Origin: Lachnospiraceae bacterium
GTDB taxonomy: Bacteria; Bacillota; Clostridia; Lachnospirales; Lachnospiraceae
DNA: 64,000 nucleotides
Direction of reading: 5' to 3'
Assembly: GCA_910574865.1 (NCBI GenBank)
Contig: CAJTDN010000010.1
Span: forward strand, 155,838-219,837
The notes under the pieces were generated by a model that did no database searches, had not been told where the DNA came from, and saw only the letters and a list, made by a program, of their open reading frames with translations. The translations under genes were made by a program, and so were the position numbers. Positions 35,452-43,282 of the stretch are shown here, in pieces (position 1 is the first letter of the stretch; each line of letters opens with the position of its first letter).

Positions 35452-36522
35452 TTACTTCCTCGAAAGCCAATCTTCCTTCGTCATAAGATTTACATGACCT
35501 GTCCTTTTTTCGTGCATCAACGGAACATCTACATTCTCCGATTTCCACTGATACTTGAATCCGCATTTTTCCTGGACGCGCTTGGACTTGGTATTGCCTT
35601 CGTAATAGCCGATCCAAACCTTCTGCATACCGCAGTCCTCAAAAGCATGGCGGAGCATTTCCTTCACGGCTTCCGGCATGATACCTTGACCCCAGAACGG
35701 TTTTCCAAGCCAGTAGCCCATCTCGCATTCATCGTCCCGGTCGGTCATGTCGGTATGCCCATTCAGCTTCAATTCTATTGCGCCGATAGCCTTGCCATCC
35801 TCTTTCAGACAAACGGCATAAGCCTCTTTGCCGTTAAAGACGTTTTTTATCACATCGCGGCTCTCGTCCAAACTCTGATGTGCAGGCCACCCGGCAATCG
35901 GCCCCACATCGGGATCGCTGGCGTATTTGTATAAATCCTCCGCATCGCTTTCTTCCCAGCGGCGGAGAATCAAGCGTTCAGTTTCAAGCAACTTTTCATC
36001 TTTCTCGAACAGGGCGGCTATGGAAGAATCGTAATCCTTGTCAATCAAGATTGTCTGCTCACCTGTCTGGCTAAACCCCTCTATGACCTTCCGATTATCC
36101 TCTTTTAACCAATCGGCTGTGCAGTCAGAATCAGCCAATCTATTCTCAATATCAGACCCATGATTCCGTATATCATCAAAATGCGTATCAATATAAGCAT
36201 CCGTCATGGCAAGGCAAACGAACCTGATTTCTGACAAATAATTATTGTCAAAGTCTTTTCGCCAATCATAAGGAATATAACATCCCTCTACGATAAGATT
36301 CTGTTGATTCTCTATGGCCGTCTTAATCATTTCACGAACAATAGGCCAAAGATATCCGACAAGTTCTTCATCATCCTCCGGCGTAAGTTCCGTATTGCCA
36401 CTTCTGATTAATCCCATCTTCAGATGATCAATAGAGACATATGGATATTTATATTTTTCAAGCATCCTCTGAGCAAGCACTGTCTTGCCAGTATGGGATG
36501 CACCAGTAATAATAACAATCAT
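35452..36522 (-). CDS. Fusion of a P-loop kinase-like domain and a RimJ/RimL-type acetyltransferase
   Basis: A 356-residue protein. Residues 1-165 are a small P-loop domain (ITGASHTGKTVLAQRML Walker A, then YPYVSIDHLKMGLIRSG as in 2-phosphoglycerate- or shikimate-kinase-like proteins). Residues about 180-345 are a GNAT domain of the RimJ/RimL kind (ETERLILRRWEESDAEDLY start, GYWLGKPFWGQGIMPEA acetyl-CoA motif, KSKRVQEKCGFKY). The join (KLLETERL) is clean. It overlaps the next upstream gene (ATGA). Such pairs may modify antibiotics at two sites, as in bifunctional aminoglycoside enzymes, but the substrates are unknown. Confidence 0.85.
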   Translation of the reverse strand: MIVIITGASHTGKTVLAQRMLEKYKYPYVSIDHLKMGLIRSGNTELTPEDDEELVGYLWPIVREMIKTAIENQQNLIVEGCYIPYDWRKDFDNNYLSEIRFVCLAMTDAYIDTHFDDIRNHGSDIENRLADSDCTADWLKEDNRKVIEGFSQTGEQTILIDKDYDSSIAALFEKDEKLLETERLILRRWEESDAEDLYKYASDPDVGPIAGWPAHQSLDESRDVIKNVFNGKEAYAVCLKEDGKAIGAIELKLNGHTDMTDRDDECEMGYWLGKPFWGQGIMPEAVKEMLRHAFEDCGMQKVWIGYYEGNTKSKRVQEKCGFKYQWKSENVDVPLMHEKRTGHVNLMTKEDWLSRK

Positions 36523-37196
36523 AATTCACACACCATAATATATTCTTCGGCGTTCTCATCCACGGTCTTGAACCCTACATTCTCGTACATCTTTACGGCG
36601 TAATTTGCTTTCTGCACCGCCAAGGACGCTCGTTCGTAGCCCTGCCATTTCAGCAGTTCGAGCATCTTCACCATAAGCTGTGAACCGATGCCCTGACCGC
36701 GATATTCCTTGTAAAGCGAGATGGCGAAGGACGGAGTCTCGTCATCTACATGACCGTAATCGTCCATGATTCTCGTCCATACCGCGCCGACCACCTTGCC
36801 GCCGAAATCTGCCACCAGGCAGTTATCGCCTTTCCGGGTACCGAAATCATCCGTATACACACACAGTTCCGGCTTCTCGATGATGTCCCGCGCAGGCGGC
36901 TCCGCTCCCTTCGGAATAAAGATTGCTTCATACAAGAAGTCCTTTAGCAGATCGGTTTCGCCCTTGCGAAGGCCACGGATTACATATTTTTTGTGCTTGT
37001 CGCTCGTCATGTGGGAGATAAGCTCGTTACGCACCCTGCCAAGCATCTCAAGCACCTGCTTTCCGATTCGCTCCGGCTCGTTATCGTTCCCGCCGCATAT
37101 TAGCTCCAGCGTGTCCGGTGTCCAAATGTACCCATGCGCCTTGTTGTAGAGGTACTGTTGGAATTCCTCATATTCTTTTTCTTTCAGTTGCTTCAT
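36519..37196 (-). CDS. GNAT family N-acetyltransferase
   Basis: A 225-residue protein: an N-terminal helical part (about 1-75) without a clear match, then a GNAT domain with YKEYRGQGIGSQLMVKMLEL and ASLAVQKANYAVKMYENVGF, the acetyl-CoA and substrate-end motifs. It overlaps the downstream gene by four bases and follows the GyrI-like gene by two, so the three form an operon. Substrate unknown. Confidence 0.87.
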   Translation of the reverse strand: MKQLKEKEYEEFQQYLYNKAHGYIWTPDTLELICGGNDNEPERIGKQVLEMLGRVRNELISHMTSDKHKKYVIRGLRKGETDLLKDFLYEAIFIPKGAEPPARDIIEKPELCVYTDDFGTRKGDNCLVADFGGKVVGAVWTRIMDDYGHVDDETPSFAISLYKEYRGQGIGSQLMVKMLELLKWQGYERASLAVQKANYAVKMYENVGFKTVDENAEEYIMVCEL

Positions 37197-37198
37197 TT

Positions 37199-37831
37199 CT
37201 ATTTTTTCCTTATCGGATGCCGAATTACCGTTTTCAATTTGTCAGGAGTGACCTTTCTGGCATCACTGAGATATATTTCATGGTGTAGCCTTTTATCTGT
37301 AATATCGAGAGCATACCCCTGACTTTCCATATACTCGTGCATGAGTGCAACGGTGGCAGGCTCATTATCATAGGAGCCGATGTGCATACATTGAACGCAC
37401 TCTCCCTCATCATAGGTTAGGAACTCGACCTTGGAAAAATCCGTCTTCTTTTTCCTGGTTGCCTCCTCGACCGCCCATTCAAAATCTTCCTTTGTTACAA
37501 AATCAGGAAGACGAATGACCGATATCCACTTGAAGTTTTCCTTGTGTGCATAGTCAATACCTGCCACGCCATCCTGCCACCAAAAGCCCTCAAGCGGCGG
37601 AACCACATAATCAAAGTATCCTTCGATCTGGTGATTGCCTTTTTTGCTCATCTTGATGGTAAAAGCAATGCCATACAATAATCCAATCGCCTGCTTGTAC
37701 TCTCCATCCTCAATGTTCGGATCACCCTGTCCGCGAACAGCTATATAATTCATGCTCGGCACAGTAACGATGCCGGGCTTATTCTTTGGCATATAAAACT
37801 CTTTGTATTCCTTTTTATAATCAAAAGCCAT
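37199..37831 (-). CDS. GyrI-like small-molecule-binding domain protein
   Basis: A 210-residue stand-alone GyrI-like protein (SBP_bac-type binding fold also used as the C-terminal part of AraC regulators). Family features are TVPSMNYIAVRGQGDPN, EGFWWQDGVAG, CMHIGSYDNEPATVALMHEY and HHEIYLSDARKV. Members bind or hydrolyse small cytotoxic molecules. It is the first gene of the acyltransferase operon, consistent with a detoxification role. Confidence 0.87.
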   Translation of the reverse strand: MAFDYKKEYKEFYMPKNKPGIVTVPSMNYIAVRGQGDPNIEDGEYKQAIGLLYGIAFTIKMSKKGNHQIEGYFDYVVPPLEGFWWQDGVAGIDYAHKENFKWISVIRLPDFVTKEDFEWAVEEATRKKKTDFSKVEFLTYDEGECVQCMHIGSYDNEPATVALMHEYMESQGYALDITDKRLHHEIYLSDARKVTPDKLKTVIRHPIRKK

Positions 37832-37849
37832 GAGTTATATCCTCCACAA

Positions 37850-38263
37850 TTACAAATATTTCTTGAACGCCTTTTTCATTTTGAGCATGACATCAATCAA
37901 CCAGTCGAATTATGCATTCCATTGGCTCTTGTCTCCGAAGGTCACGCCCTTCTCGATAACAATACGGCTTGCCTTGCGCTCCGGCAGTTCCCGCCAGTCT
38001 AAGGTCAATGCGGCATCGGTTTCGATGGCGTCCTTATTATCAAAGAGAGAGTGGAACAAGTCTTTATCCTCACTGATATACAATTCCACATCCAGTTCGT
38101 TCCGTTTCTGAATCTACGATACGGCAATATGGCAGGCAGAAGAACCCACGCTGAAGTTCATCCAATGATCCATAGACGGCTTCCTGCGATTGAAGTCCAA
38201 GACTTCGTGCGGCCACACCGTCCGTAGGTCTTTAATCTCTTCCAATCTGCTCAAATTCACCAT
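37850..38263 (-). pseudogene. Broken DUF4268 protein gene
   Basis: Starts MVNLSRLEEIKDLRTVWPHE at 38263 behind GGGGAGG. It jumps after about 30 residues to the C-terminal half (GSSACHIAVS, TAG-type stop, then ELDVELYISEDKDLFHSLF, LDWRELPERKASRIVIEKG). After TAA at 37910 it continues in a shifted frame as FDWLIDVMLKMKKAFKKYL to 37850. So it has a large deletion, an in-frame stop and a frameshift. DUF4268 proteins are nuclease-like and occur in defence or mobile regions. It follows the HTH gene by four bases. Confidence 0.75.
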
Positions 38264-38267
38264 TGCC

Positions 38268-38483
38268 TTATTCCTCCCCGCGCTTTACATAGGTCAACTC
38301 AACATCGTATCCCAGCTTTTCCATCAGCTGGAGAAAAGTCTTATTGACAATTTTTTCGTTATTCCTTATGAGCCGACTGACATATGGTGCCGAAGTTCCA
38401 ATTTCTTCTGCCAGTTTTGCTTGGGTAACATCGCCCTCTATACATTTCACTTTTACATCGACTTCTACGTTATTCTTCAGCAT
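38268..38483 (-). CDS. XRE family helix-turn-helix protein
   Basis: A 71-residue Cro/C1-type DNA-binding protein: GDVTQAKLAEEIGTSAPYVSRLIRNNE is the helix-turn-helix (quoted region about residues 18-44) followed by the usual LQLMEKLGYDVEL. AAAGGAG precedes ATG 38483. It sits directly before the broken DUF4268 gene and may have been its regulator or antitoxin-like partner. Confidence 0.85.
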   Translation of the reverse strand: MLKNNVEVDVKVKCIEGDVTQAKLAEEIGTSAPYVSRLIRNNEKIVNKTFLQLMEKLGYDVELTYVKRGEE

Positions 38484-38801
38484 TCCGACTCTCCTTTGCT
38501 GCAGTAACATATATTGCACTCATGCCACAATTTATTGTATCACAGATTTATGAATTTTTCTACCCCCTCCATGTCCAATTTTAGTTTACCACTTCAGCTT
38601 TTTCGTTTGCACCACCTTCGATTCTTTCCTTAACGATTTACCGAGCAACATAAAGAGTAAGACACATAAGACGCAGAACCAGCAGATTTGTGAGAAATTA
38701 CAGTTTGTTGGTTTTTCTTATGTAATTTTCTATTCCTTGACCGCATTTTGACATTTGGCTTTTATAATTGAAATACATCAAACATGACAGGAGGATAAAC
38801 A
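38484..38801. other. Intergenic region before the lipoprotein/ABC operon
   Basis: About 320 AT-rich bases between divergent genes. A TATAAT at 38763-38768, about 33 bases before the lipoprotein start, is the probable -10 of the plus-strand operon, with TTGACC (38737-38742) as a poorly spaced -35. An alternative TTGACA (38748-38753) is too close. Nothing else is recognisable. Confidence 0.4.
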
Positions 38802-39839
38802 ATGCGAAAACGAATATTATCATTAGTTATGACTTGCAGCTTGCTATTCACTACGACAGCTTGCGGAAATTATAACATTGAGGACGGGAAAGCTCCCCCG
38901 CAAAACACGGAAGAAAATCCATTCACAAAATCAGAGGAAGATGATTCTTTAGGTTCTCTCAGCCACGGGGAAGCGAGTCCCACCAGAGCTGATGACCAGA
39001 GTGTTTTACCGTTTGAGTATAACGGCGGAGAATTTACCTTGGACTATCAGTTTGCATCAGAGGGGAAATTGGATAACATAGGCTTCCTGCTCTTTTTGGA
39101 CGGAAAGCCACAGGCATACAAGGTAAATGATACGAGGGCGGAATATGAGTATCTCCATTGTTTCCAAACATCAGAAAAGCACGAAGAAAATTTTTCGTTT
39201 GTGTTTACACCGAACACGGGAAAAAAAGGGGATACCCTAAATATTACAATCCTGAGCATTACCAATCCCGCTTTCCAACCCGATATGAAAGAAACATCAA
39301 GTTACGGTTGGTATCACCAACACCTTGAAAGAGTGCTGAAACTGCATTTTAATGAGGATGCTCCAGACAGCGATATCATTTATGGAGAAAGTGAAAATAT
39401 TTTTCGTAATGTCAGCGTTACAGAAGAAAAAATCACTTCCTCTTTTATTGAGAACGAGCTTGTGAAAAACGGTTGGGATGGAATTACTATGGATACATTG
39501 GATAGCGGCATTTATTCGACTATTTCATATGATGGCGAATTAGTGTATGACAATATCAATTTTACCAATAAAGATACACTTACAGTGCGTTACACGATTT
39601 GCGGAACGCCGGGTACAAGGTATGGCATTTCATTTTTCTTAAATCATGAGCCCATATCGTTTGATAAAGTGATTTCATACGATGCAACATTAAGCAAAGG
39701 AAATGTGTGGATAATTGAAGCCATCATAGACACCTCTAAATTAGATGATTTCAATACTTTCTATGCGGTAGCTGTTGCTGCAGGCAATGATTGTTTTACA
39801 AATAAGACAAGCTCAATTTTGCTTTATAAGGAGGGTTGA
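38802..39839 (+). CDS. Lipoprotein of an ABC operon, function unknown
   Basis: A 345-residue lipoprotein (signal peptide, lipobox TTTAC with Cys21). A flexible acidic linker precedes two similar beta-rich parts (about 70-170 and 220-340, each with GG/YDGE...FT and a DTL-TI strand), suggesting a duplicated Ig-like domain. AGGAGG precedes the start. It is the first gene of a five-gene operon with a second lipoprotein, an ABC ATPase and two permeases. I do not recognise the family. Confidence 0.8.
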   Translation: MRKRILSLVMTCSLLFTTTACGNYNIEDGKAPPQNTEENPFTKSEEDDSLGSLSHGEASPTRADDQSVLPFEYNGGEFTLDYQFASEGKLDNIGFLLFLDGKPQAYKVNDTRAEYEYLHCFQTSEKHEENFSFVFTPNTGKKGDTLNITILSITNPAFQPDMKETSSYGWYHQHLERVLKLHFNEDAPDSDIIYGESENIFRNVSVTEEKITSSFIENELVKNGWDGITMDTLDSGIYSTISYDGELVYDNINFTNKDTLTVRYTICGTPGTRYGISFFLNHEPISFDKVISYDATLSKGNVWIIEAIIDTSKLDDFNTFYAVAVAAGNDCFTNKTSSILLYKEG

Positions 39840-39842
39840 AAA

Positions 39843-41102
39843 ATGAAAACGAAATTCATGTGCATTATGCTTATACTTGCTATTGCTCTTATTCTGTCAG
39901 CTTGTGGTAACAGTCAGGAAAATGTGAATAGTTCTGAAAACGGAAGCTCCATAGATGCGCCACAATCCGAAGAAAATAATACATCGGAAAAAACAGGAAG
40001 TGAAAGCAGTGACAATAATAAGTCCAACCCACAGAATAGTGATACAGATAAAAATACTATGGATGTTGGCACAGTGAATGGCTCGGCTTTCTCTGGAAAG
40101 GTCAGCGGCTGTTATTACGCTGATGGCAATCGGATTATTGTTGCAGCAGATAAGCTCTATCTTTATGATACTGGGAAAAGCGGGATTCTAGCAAGTGCGG
40201 ATATTTTTTTGAATGAGTTATGTGTGCAGCCTTATTCGGACGGGTATTTCATTGTCGGTGAAGAAAATAGCAGCGGCAACACGGGTTCATTTGCAACGGC
40301 ACAAAGCAGTAACGGAGTAAAAGGATACCTATTGAATAAGGATTTTGTTGTTGAGAATACGATTTCCTTTAGTGGGCTGCTAAATGATGATTCTGTCCTC
40401 CAAATGGCGAGTGTCACCATTTCACAGGACGGAAAACAAATCGCTTTCGGCGGATTAAAAGGACTTTACCTCTATGATACTTCTTCCCAAAAGGTACGTA
40501 CCATTCTGAGCTATTCCGAAAATGGCAGTGCAAATAATATGGAGATTGTAACGATGGATAGTCTTGCATTTACGGGCGATAAAACTTTAACTTATGTAGG
40601 CATGGGAATAAGCTCTGATGGTGGGGATGGAGTCTCTGTTTATGGAACAGTATCTACAGACAATGCAAGTCTTAGTATCACAAAAAAAGCCGACTATGAA
40701 GTGGATGTTGAAGAAGTGCAAAAGGGAGGGAACTTACTTGTCATGCCCCAGAGCTTTAACAAAAATAATGGAACGCTGCTAATGCTTGATACTGCATCTA
40801 ATACAGAAAAAAAGATTACATTCTCAAGTAGCGGCGAAGGAAAGGACGGGGTTTTCTGCTCTGAACAAGGTAAATATGTTGCTACTTCCATTTTGGGAGA
40901 AGCCAGCGTAACAATTAATATTTATGATACAGCATCGGGAAAGGTTATCCATACCGAAACGGTCAAGGACAACAACAGTACTTATTTCCAGCGTGTCCCG
41001 CAGATTTTAATTTTAGATGAATCCGGCGCCTGTATCGTTGTGCTTGGGCGAGGTATTGGCGAGGTAAGCACTTTGATAACAACATTTGGCTTTAAGGGGT
41101 AA
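39843..41102 (+). CDS. Beta-propeller-like lipoprotein
   Basis: A 419-residue lipoprotein (lipobox LILSAC, Cys21) with a Ser/Asn-rich linker (about 22-75) and then repeated strands of the kind ADKLYLYDTGKSG, GGLKGLYLYDTSSQKV, NGTLLMLDTASNTE and VTINIYDTASGKV, spaced about 50-60 residues apart as in WD40/YVTN-type beta-propellers. It follows the first lipoprotein by three bases. It is probably an extracellular sensing or binding part of the ABC system. Confidence 0.8.
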   Translation: MKTKFMCIMLILAIALILSACGNSQENVNSSENGSSIDAPQSEENNTSEKTGSESSDNNKSNPQNSDTDKNTMDVGTVNGSAFSGKVSGCYYADGNRIIVAADKLYLYDTGKSGILASADIFLNELCVQPYSDGYFIVGEENSSGNTGSFATAQSSNGVKGYLLNKDFVVENTISFSGLLNDDSVLQMASVTISQDGKQIAFGGLKGLYLYDTSSQKVRTILSYSENGSANNMEIVTMDSLAFTGDKTLTYVGMGISSDGGDGVSVYGTVSTDNASLSITKKADYEVDVEEVQKGGNLLVMPQSFNKNNGTLLMLDTASNTEKKITFSSSGEGKDGVFCSEQGKYVATSILGEASVTINIYDTASGKVIHTETVKDNNSTYFQRVPQILILDESGACIVVLGRGIGEVSTLITTFGFKG

Positions 41103-41108
41103 TTATCT

Positions 41109-41972
41109 ATGAAAGTATCATTTCAGAATGTTTCAAAACAGTATAAAGGTAAATATGCCCTAAAGAATTTTACCACTGAACTCTCGGAGGGGGTCTATGG
41201 ACTTTTAGGGGCTAACGGCGCAGGAAAAACAACGCTGATAAATATATTTGTCGGCATTTTGGGCAGCAATAATGGAACTGTTTTGATAGATGGTCAAGAT
41301 GCAAAAAAAATGGGCAAAGACTTTTTATCAAAAATCGGATATATGCCGCAATACCCTATCTTCTATCGGGATTTTACGGTAATGGATTTCCTGTTATATA
41401 TGTGCGCATTAAAAGGAATCCCTGCGGAACAAGGAAAAGAACGGGCTCTTGAGCTTCTGGGCATTGTCAATCTTTTAGATGCGAAAGATAAAAAGATTGG
41501 CGCTCTTTCCGGTGGTATGCGGCAGAGAGTCGGCATTGTCCAGGCAATGTTAGGCGACCCTAAAATCCTTATTTTAGACGAGCCTACAGCAGGACTTGAC
41601 CCAAGTGAACGCATCCGCTTTCGCAATTTGATTTCACAGTTTGCACAGGGACGGACGATTTTGCTGGCTACCCATATCGTTTCTGATGTCGAGTGTATTG
41701 CAAAAGAGATTATTATTCTCAAAGAAGGCACTTTGATTACACAAGGAACTACCGACGTATTAGAACAGAGTATCTATGGTAAAGTGTGGGAAGTGACAAC
41801 AAACGCCAAAGAGGCTGCTTGCCTTAGCGACAAATATTATGTCAGTAATATGAAGCAGCAAGGCGAAAATTTTTCAGTAAGGATTGTAAGCGATAGTTCG
41901 CCCGCAACAAACGCAGTAAAAGCTTCCCCTAACTTGGAAGATGTATTTTTATATTATTTCCGCGGGCAATGA
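41109..41972 (+). CDS. ABC transporter ATP-binding protein
   Basis: A 287-residue ATPase with Walker A GANGAGKTT (34-42), Q-loop YMPQYP, signature LSGGMRQRVGIVQAMLGDP, Walker B ILILDEPTAGLDP and an H-loop in LATHIVSD. It resembles the ATPases of ABC-2 type peptide/antibiotic export and immunity systems (CcmA group). Its stop codon is contributed by a palindromic element (41961-42019). It should energise the two membrane proteins downstream. Confidence 0.93.
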   Translation: MKVSFQNVSKQYKGKYALKNFTTELSEGVYGLLGANGAGKTTLINIFVGILGSNNGTVLIDGQDAKKMGKDFLSKIGYMPQYPIFYRDFTVMDFLLYMCALKGIPAEQGKERALELLGIVNLLDAKDKKIGALSGGMRQRVGIVQAMLGDPKILILDEPTAGLDPSERIRFRNLISQFAQGRTILLATHIVSDVECIAKEIIILKEGTLITQGTTDVLEQSIYGKVWEVTTNAKEAACLSDKYYVSNMKQQGENFSVRIVSDSSPATNAVKASPNLEDVFLYYFRGQ

Positions 41973-42019
41973 GTCAAGTGCCGTGCTCGCACGAGCATTT
42001 GACGAATGCCGCGAGAGTC
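41961..42019 (+). repeat. Palindromic repeat family D, copy 1
   Basis: CGCGGGCAATGAG...GAATGCCGCGAGAGTC, folding as GTCAAGTGC/GCATTTGAC around CGTGC/GCACG. A related copy lies at 44466-44525. This copy spans the end of the ATPase gene and supplies its TGA stop. Confidence 0.8.
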
Positions 42020-42040
42020 GAAAGACATTGGAGAGAAAAA

Positions 42041-43282
42041 ATGACACGCTTAATCAGATATGAATTTTACAAATTGTTTTGCAAACGGTCAATACTTGTT
42101 GTACTTATTCTGTTCAGCGTAATAAACCTGTTCAAAATAAATAATGAATTTCATTCCTATTCCTATTTGGCAGACGGGAAAGACAGCCGCAGTTGGAACA
42201 GCGTGTATTGGCAGCTCTATGAGAAATATCGTGGAGAGATAACTACCGATAAAATCAACAATCTTCTTGACCTATATCAGCCGTTAGCAGATGCTACGGC
42301 TGATATGACGGCAAGCACAGACACAGATGACCCGAACACGATGACGGGAAATATATATAGTGACGAAAACATCTTAGAAAAATACTATGTACAGCCTATG
42401 GAATACTTCTATAATTATCGGACTTATGCTTCGGAAGTGGCAAAGAAGGCAAAAGAAAATGCTGCATTTTACAAGGAACAAGGACTTAACTTTGAAGTGC
42501 GTAAAAACAGTGTCATTTACAATCTTTATTCTGGACGGAATATACCGGCTTTTTCCTATCAGGAAATGTATAACTATTATTTGAACTATGACTTTTCAAA
42601 TATATTGGTTTTGTTTCTTTGTTTATACGGAATTATCAGCACTTTCGTCTATGAAAAGGAAACGCAGATGGATATGCTGTTACTGACGAACCCTAATGGC
42701 GGTAAAAAAACCGTATTAGCTAAAATTGTTGCAGTTACTTTATTTGTAATAAGTGTTGTAATATGGTTTTCCGTGTTGGATTATCTTGGCTTTTCCTTTT
42801 CATTTGGAACAATGGAGGGATATAATCTTCCTCTGTATGCCATCAGCAATTTCAGTACGGCTGCGATAAACTGCAATTTGTGGCAATACGTAGTTCTATC
42901 CGCAATTACAAAAGCAATCGGCATATGGACTATGAGTATGGTATTCCTACTGATTTCCATGTTTTGGCGTAACGCTCTTATCCCATTTGTCGCTGATTTT
43001 GGAGCAGCCTTATGTTTGATTATTATAGGTGCGTCACAAAGTTACTCAAGCAATATTTGGCTAAAGATAATAAACCCATACTCGCTGCTCACTAACCGCA
43101 TTCTGTTCGGTAAGACTGAATTTATCGGTTTTGGGGGCTATCCAATACAAAGTTTTTTGGCAGCTATTATTTTTGCCGTAATAGTGGGAATGGTTGTAAT
43201 AACGGTAATGGTTATACTTTCTAAAAAGAACTGCCATTACCGGGACAGGAGGATAAAATGTCTGGATTCATGTACGAAATAA
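42041..43282 (+). CDS. ABC-2 type permease
   Basis: A 413-residue membrane protein: one N-terminal helix (about 17-35), a large extracellular domain (about 40-180) and then about five membrane helices (about 185-400). This is the layout of ABC-2 permeases in bacitracin/lantibiotic-type systems. GGAGAG before ATG 42041 sets the start; the open frame upstream runs through the repeat element. It overlaps the next gene by 25 bases. Confidence 0.85.
   Translation: MTRLIRYEFYKLFCKRSILVVLILFSVINLFKINNEFHSYSYLADGKDSRSWNSVYWQLYEKYRGEITTDKINNLLDLYQPLADATADMTASTDTDDPNTMTGNIYSDENILEKYYVQPMEYFYNYRTYASEVAKKAKENAAFYKEQGLNFEVRKNSVIYNLYSGRNIPAFSYQEMYNYYLNYDFSNILVLFLCLYGIISTFVYEKETQMDMLLLTNPNGGKKTVLAKIVAVTLFVISVVIWFSVLDYLGFSFSFGTMEGYNLPLYAISNFSTAAINCNLWQYVVLSAITKAIGIWTMSMVFLLISMFWRNALIPFVADFGAALCLIIIGASQSYSSNIWLKIINPYSLLTNRILFGKTEFIGFGGYPIQSFLAAIIFAVIVGMVVITVMVILSKKNCHYRDRRIKCLDSCTK

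Noticed and set aside
38748..38768. TTGACA/TATAAT as a consensus promoter for the lipoprotein operon
   Set aside because: The two hexamers are only nine bases apart, too close for sigma-A; the TATAAT may still be used with another -35.
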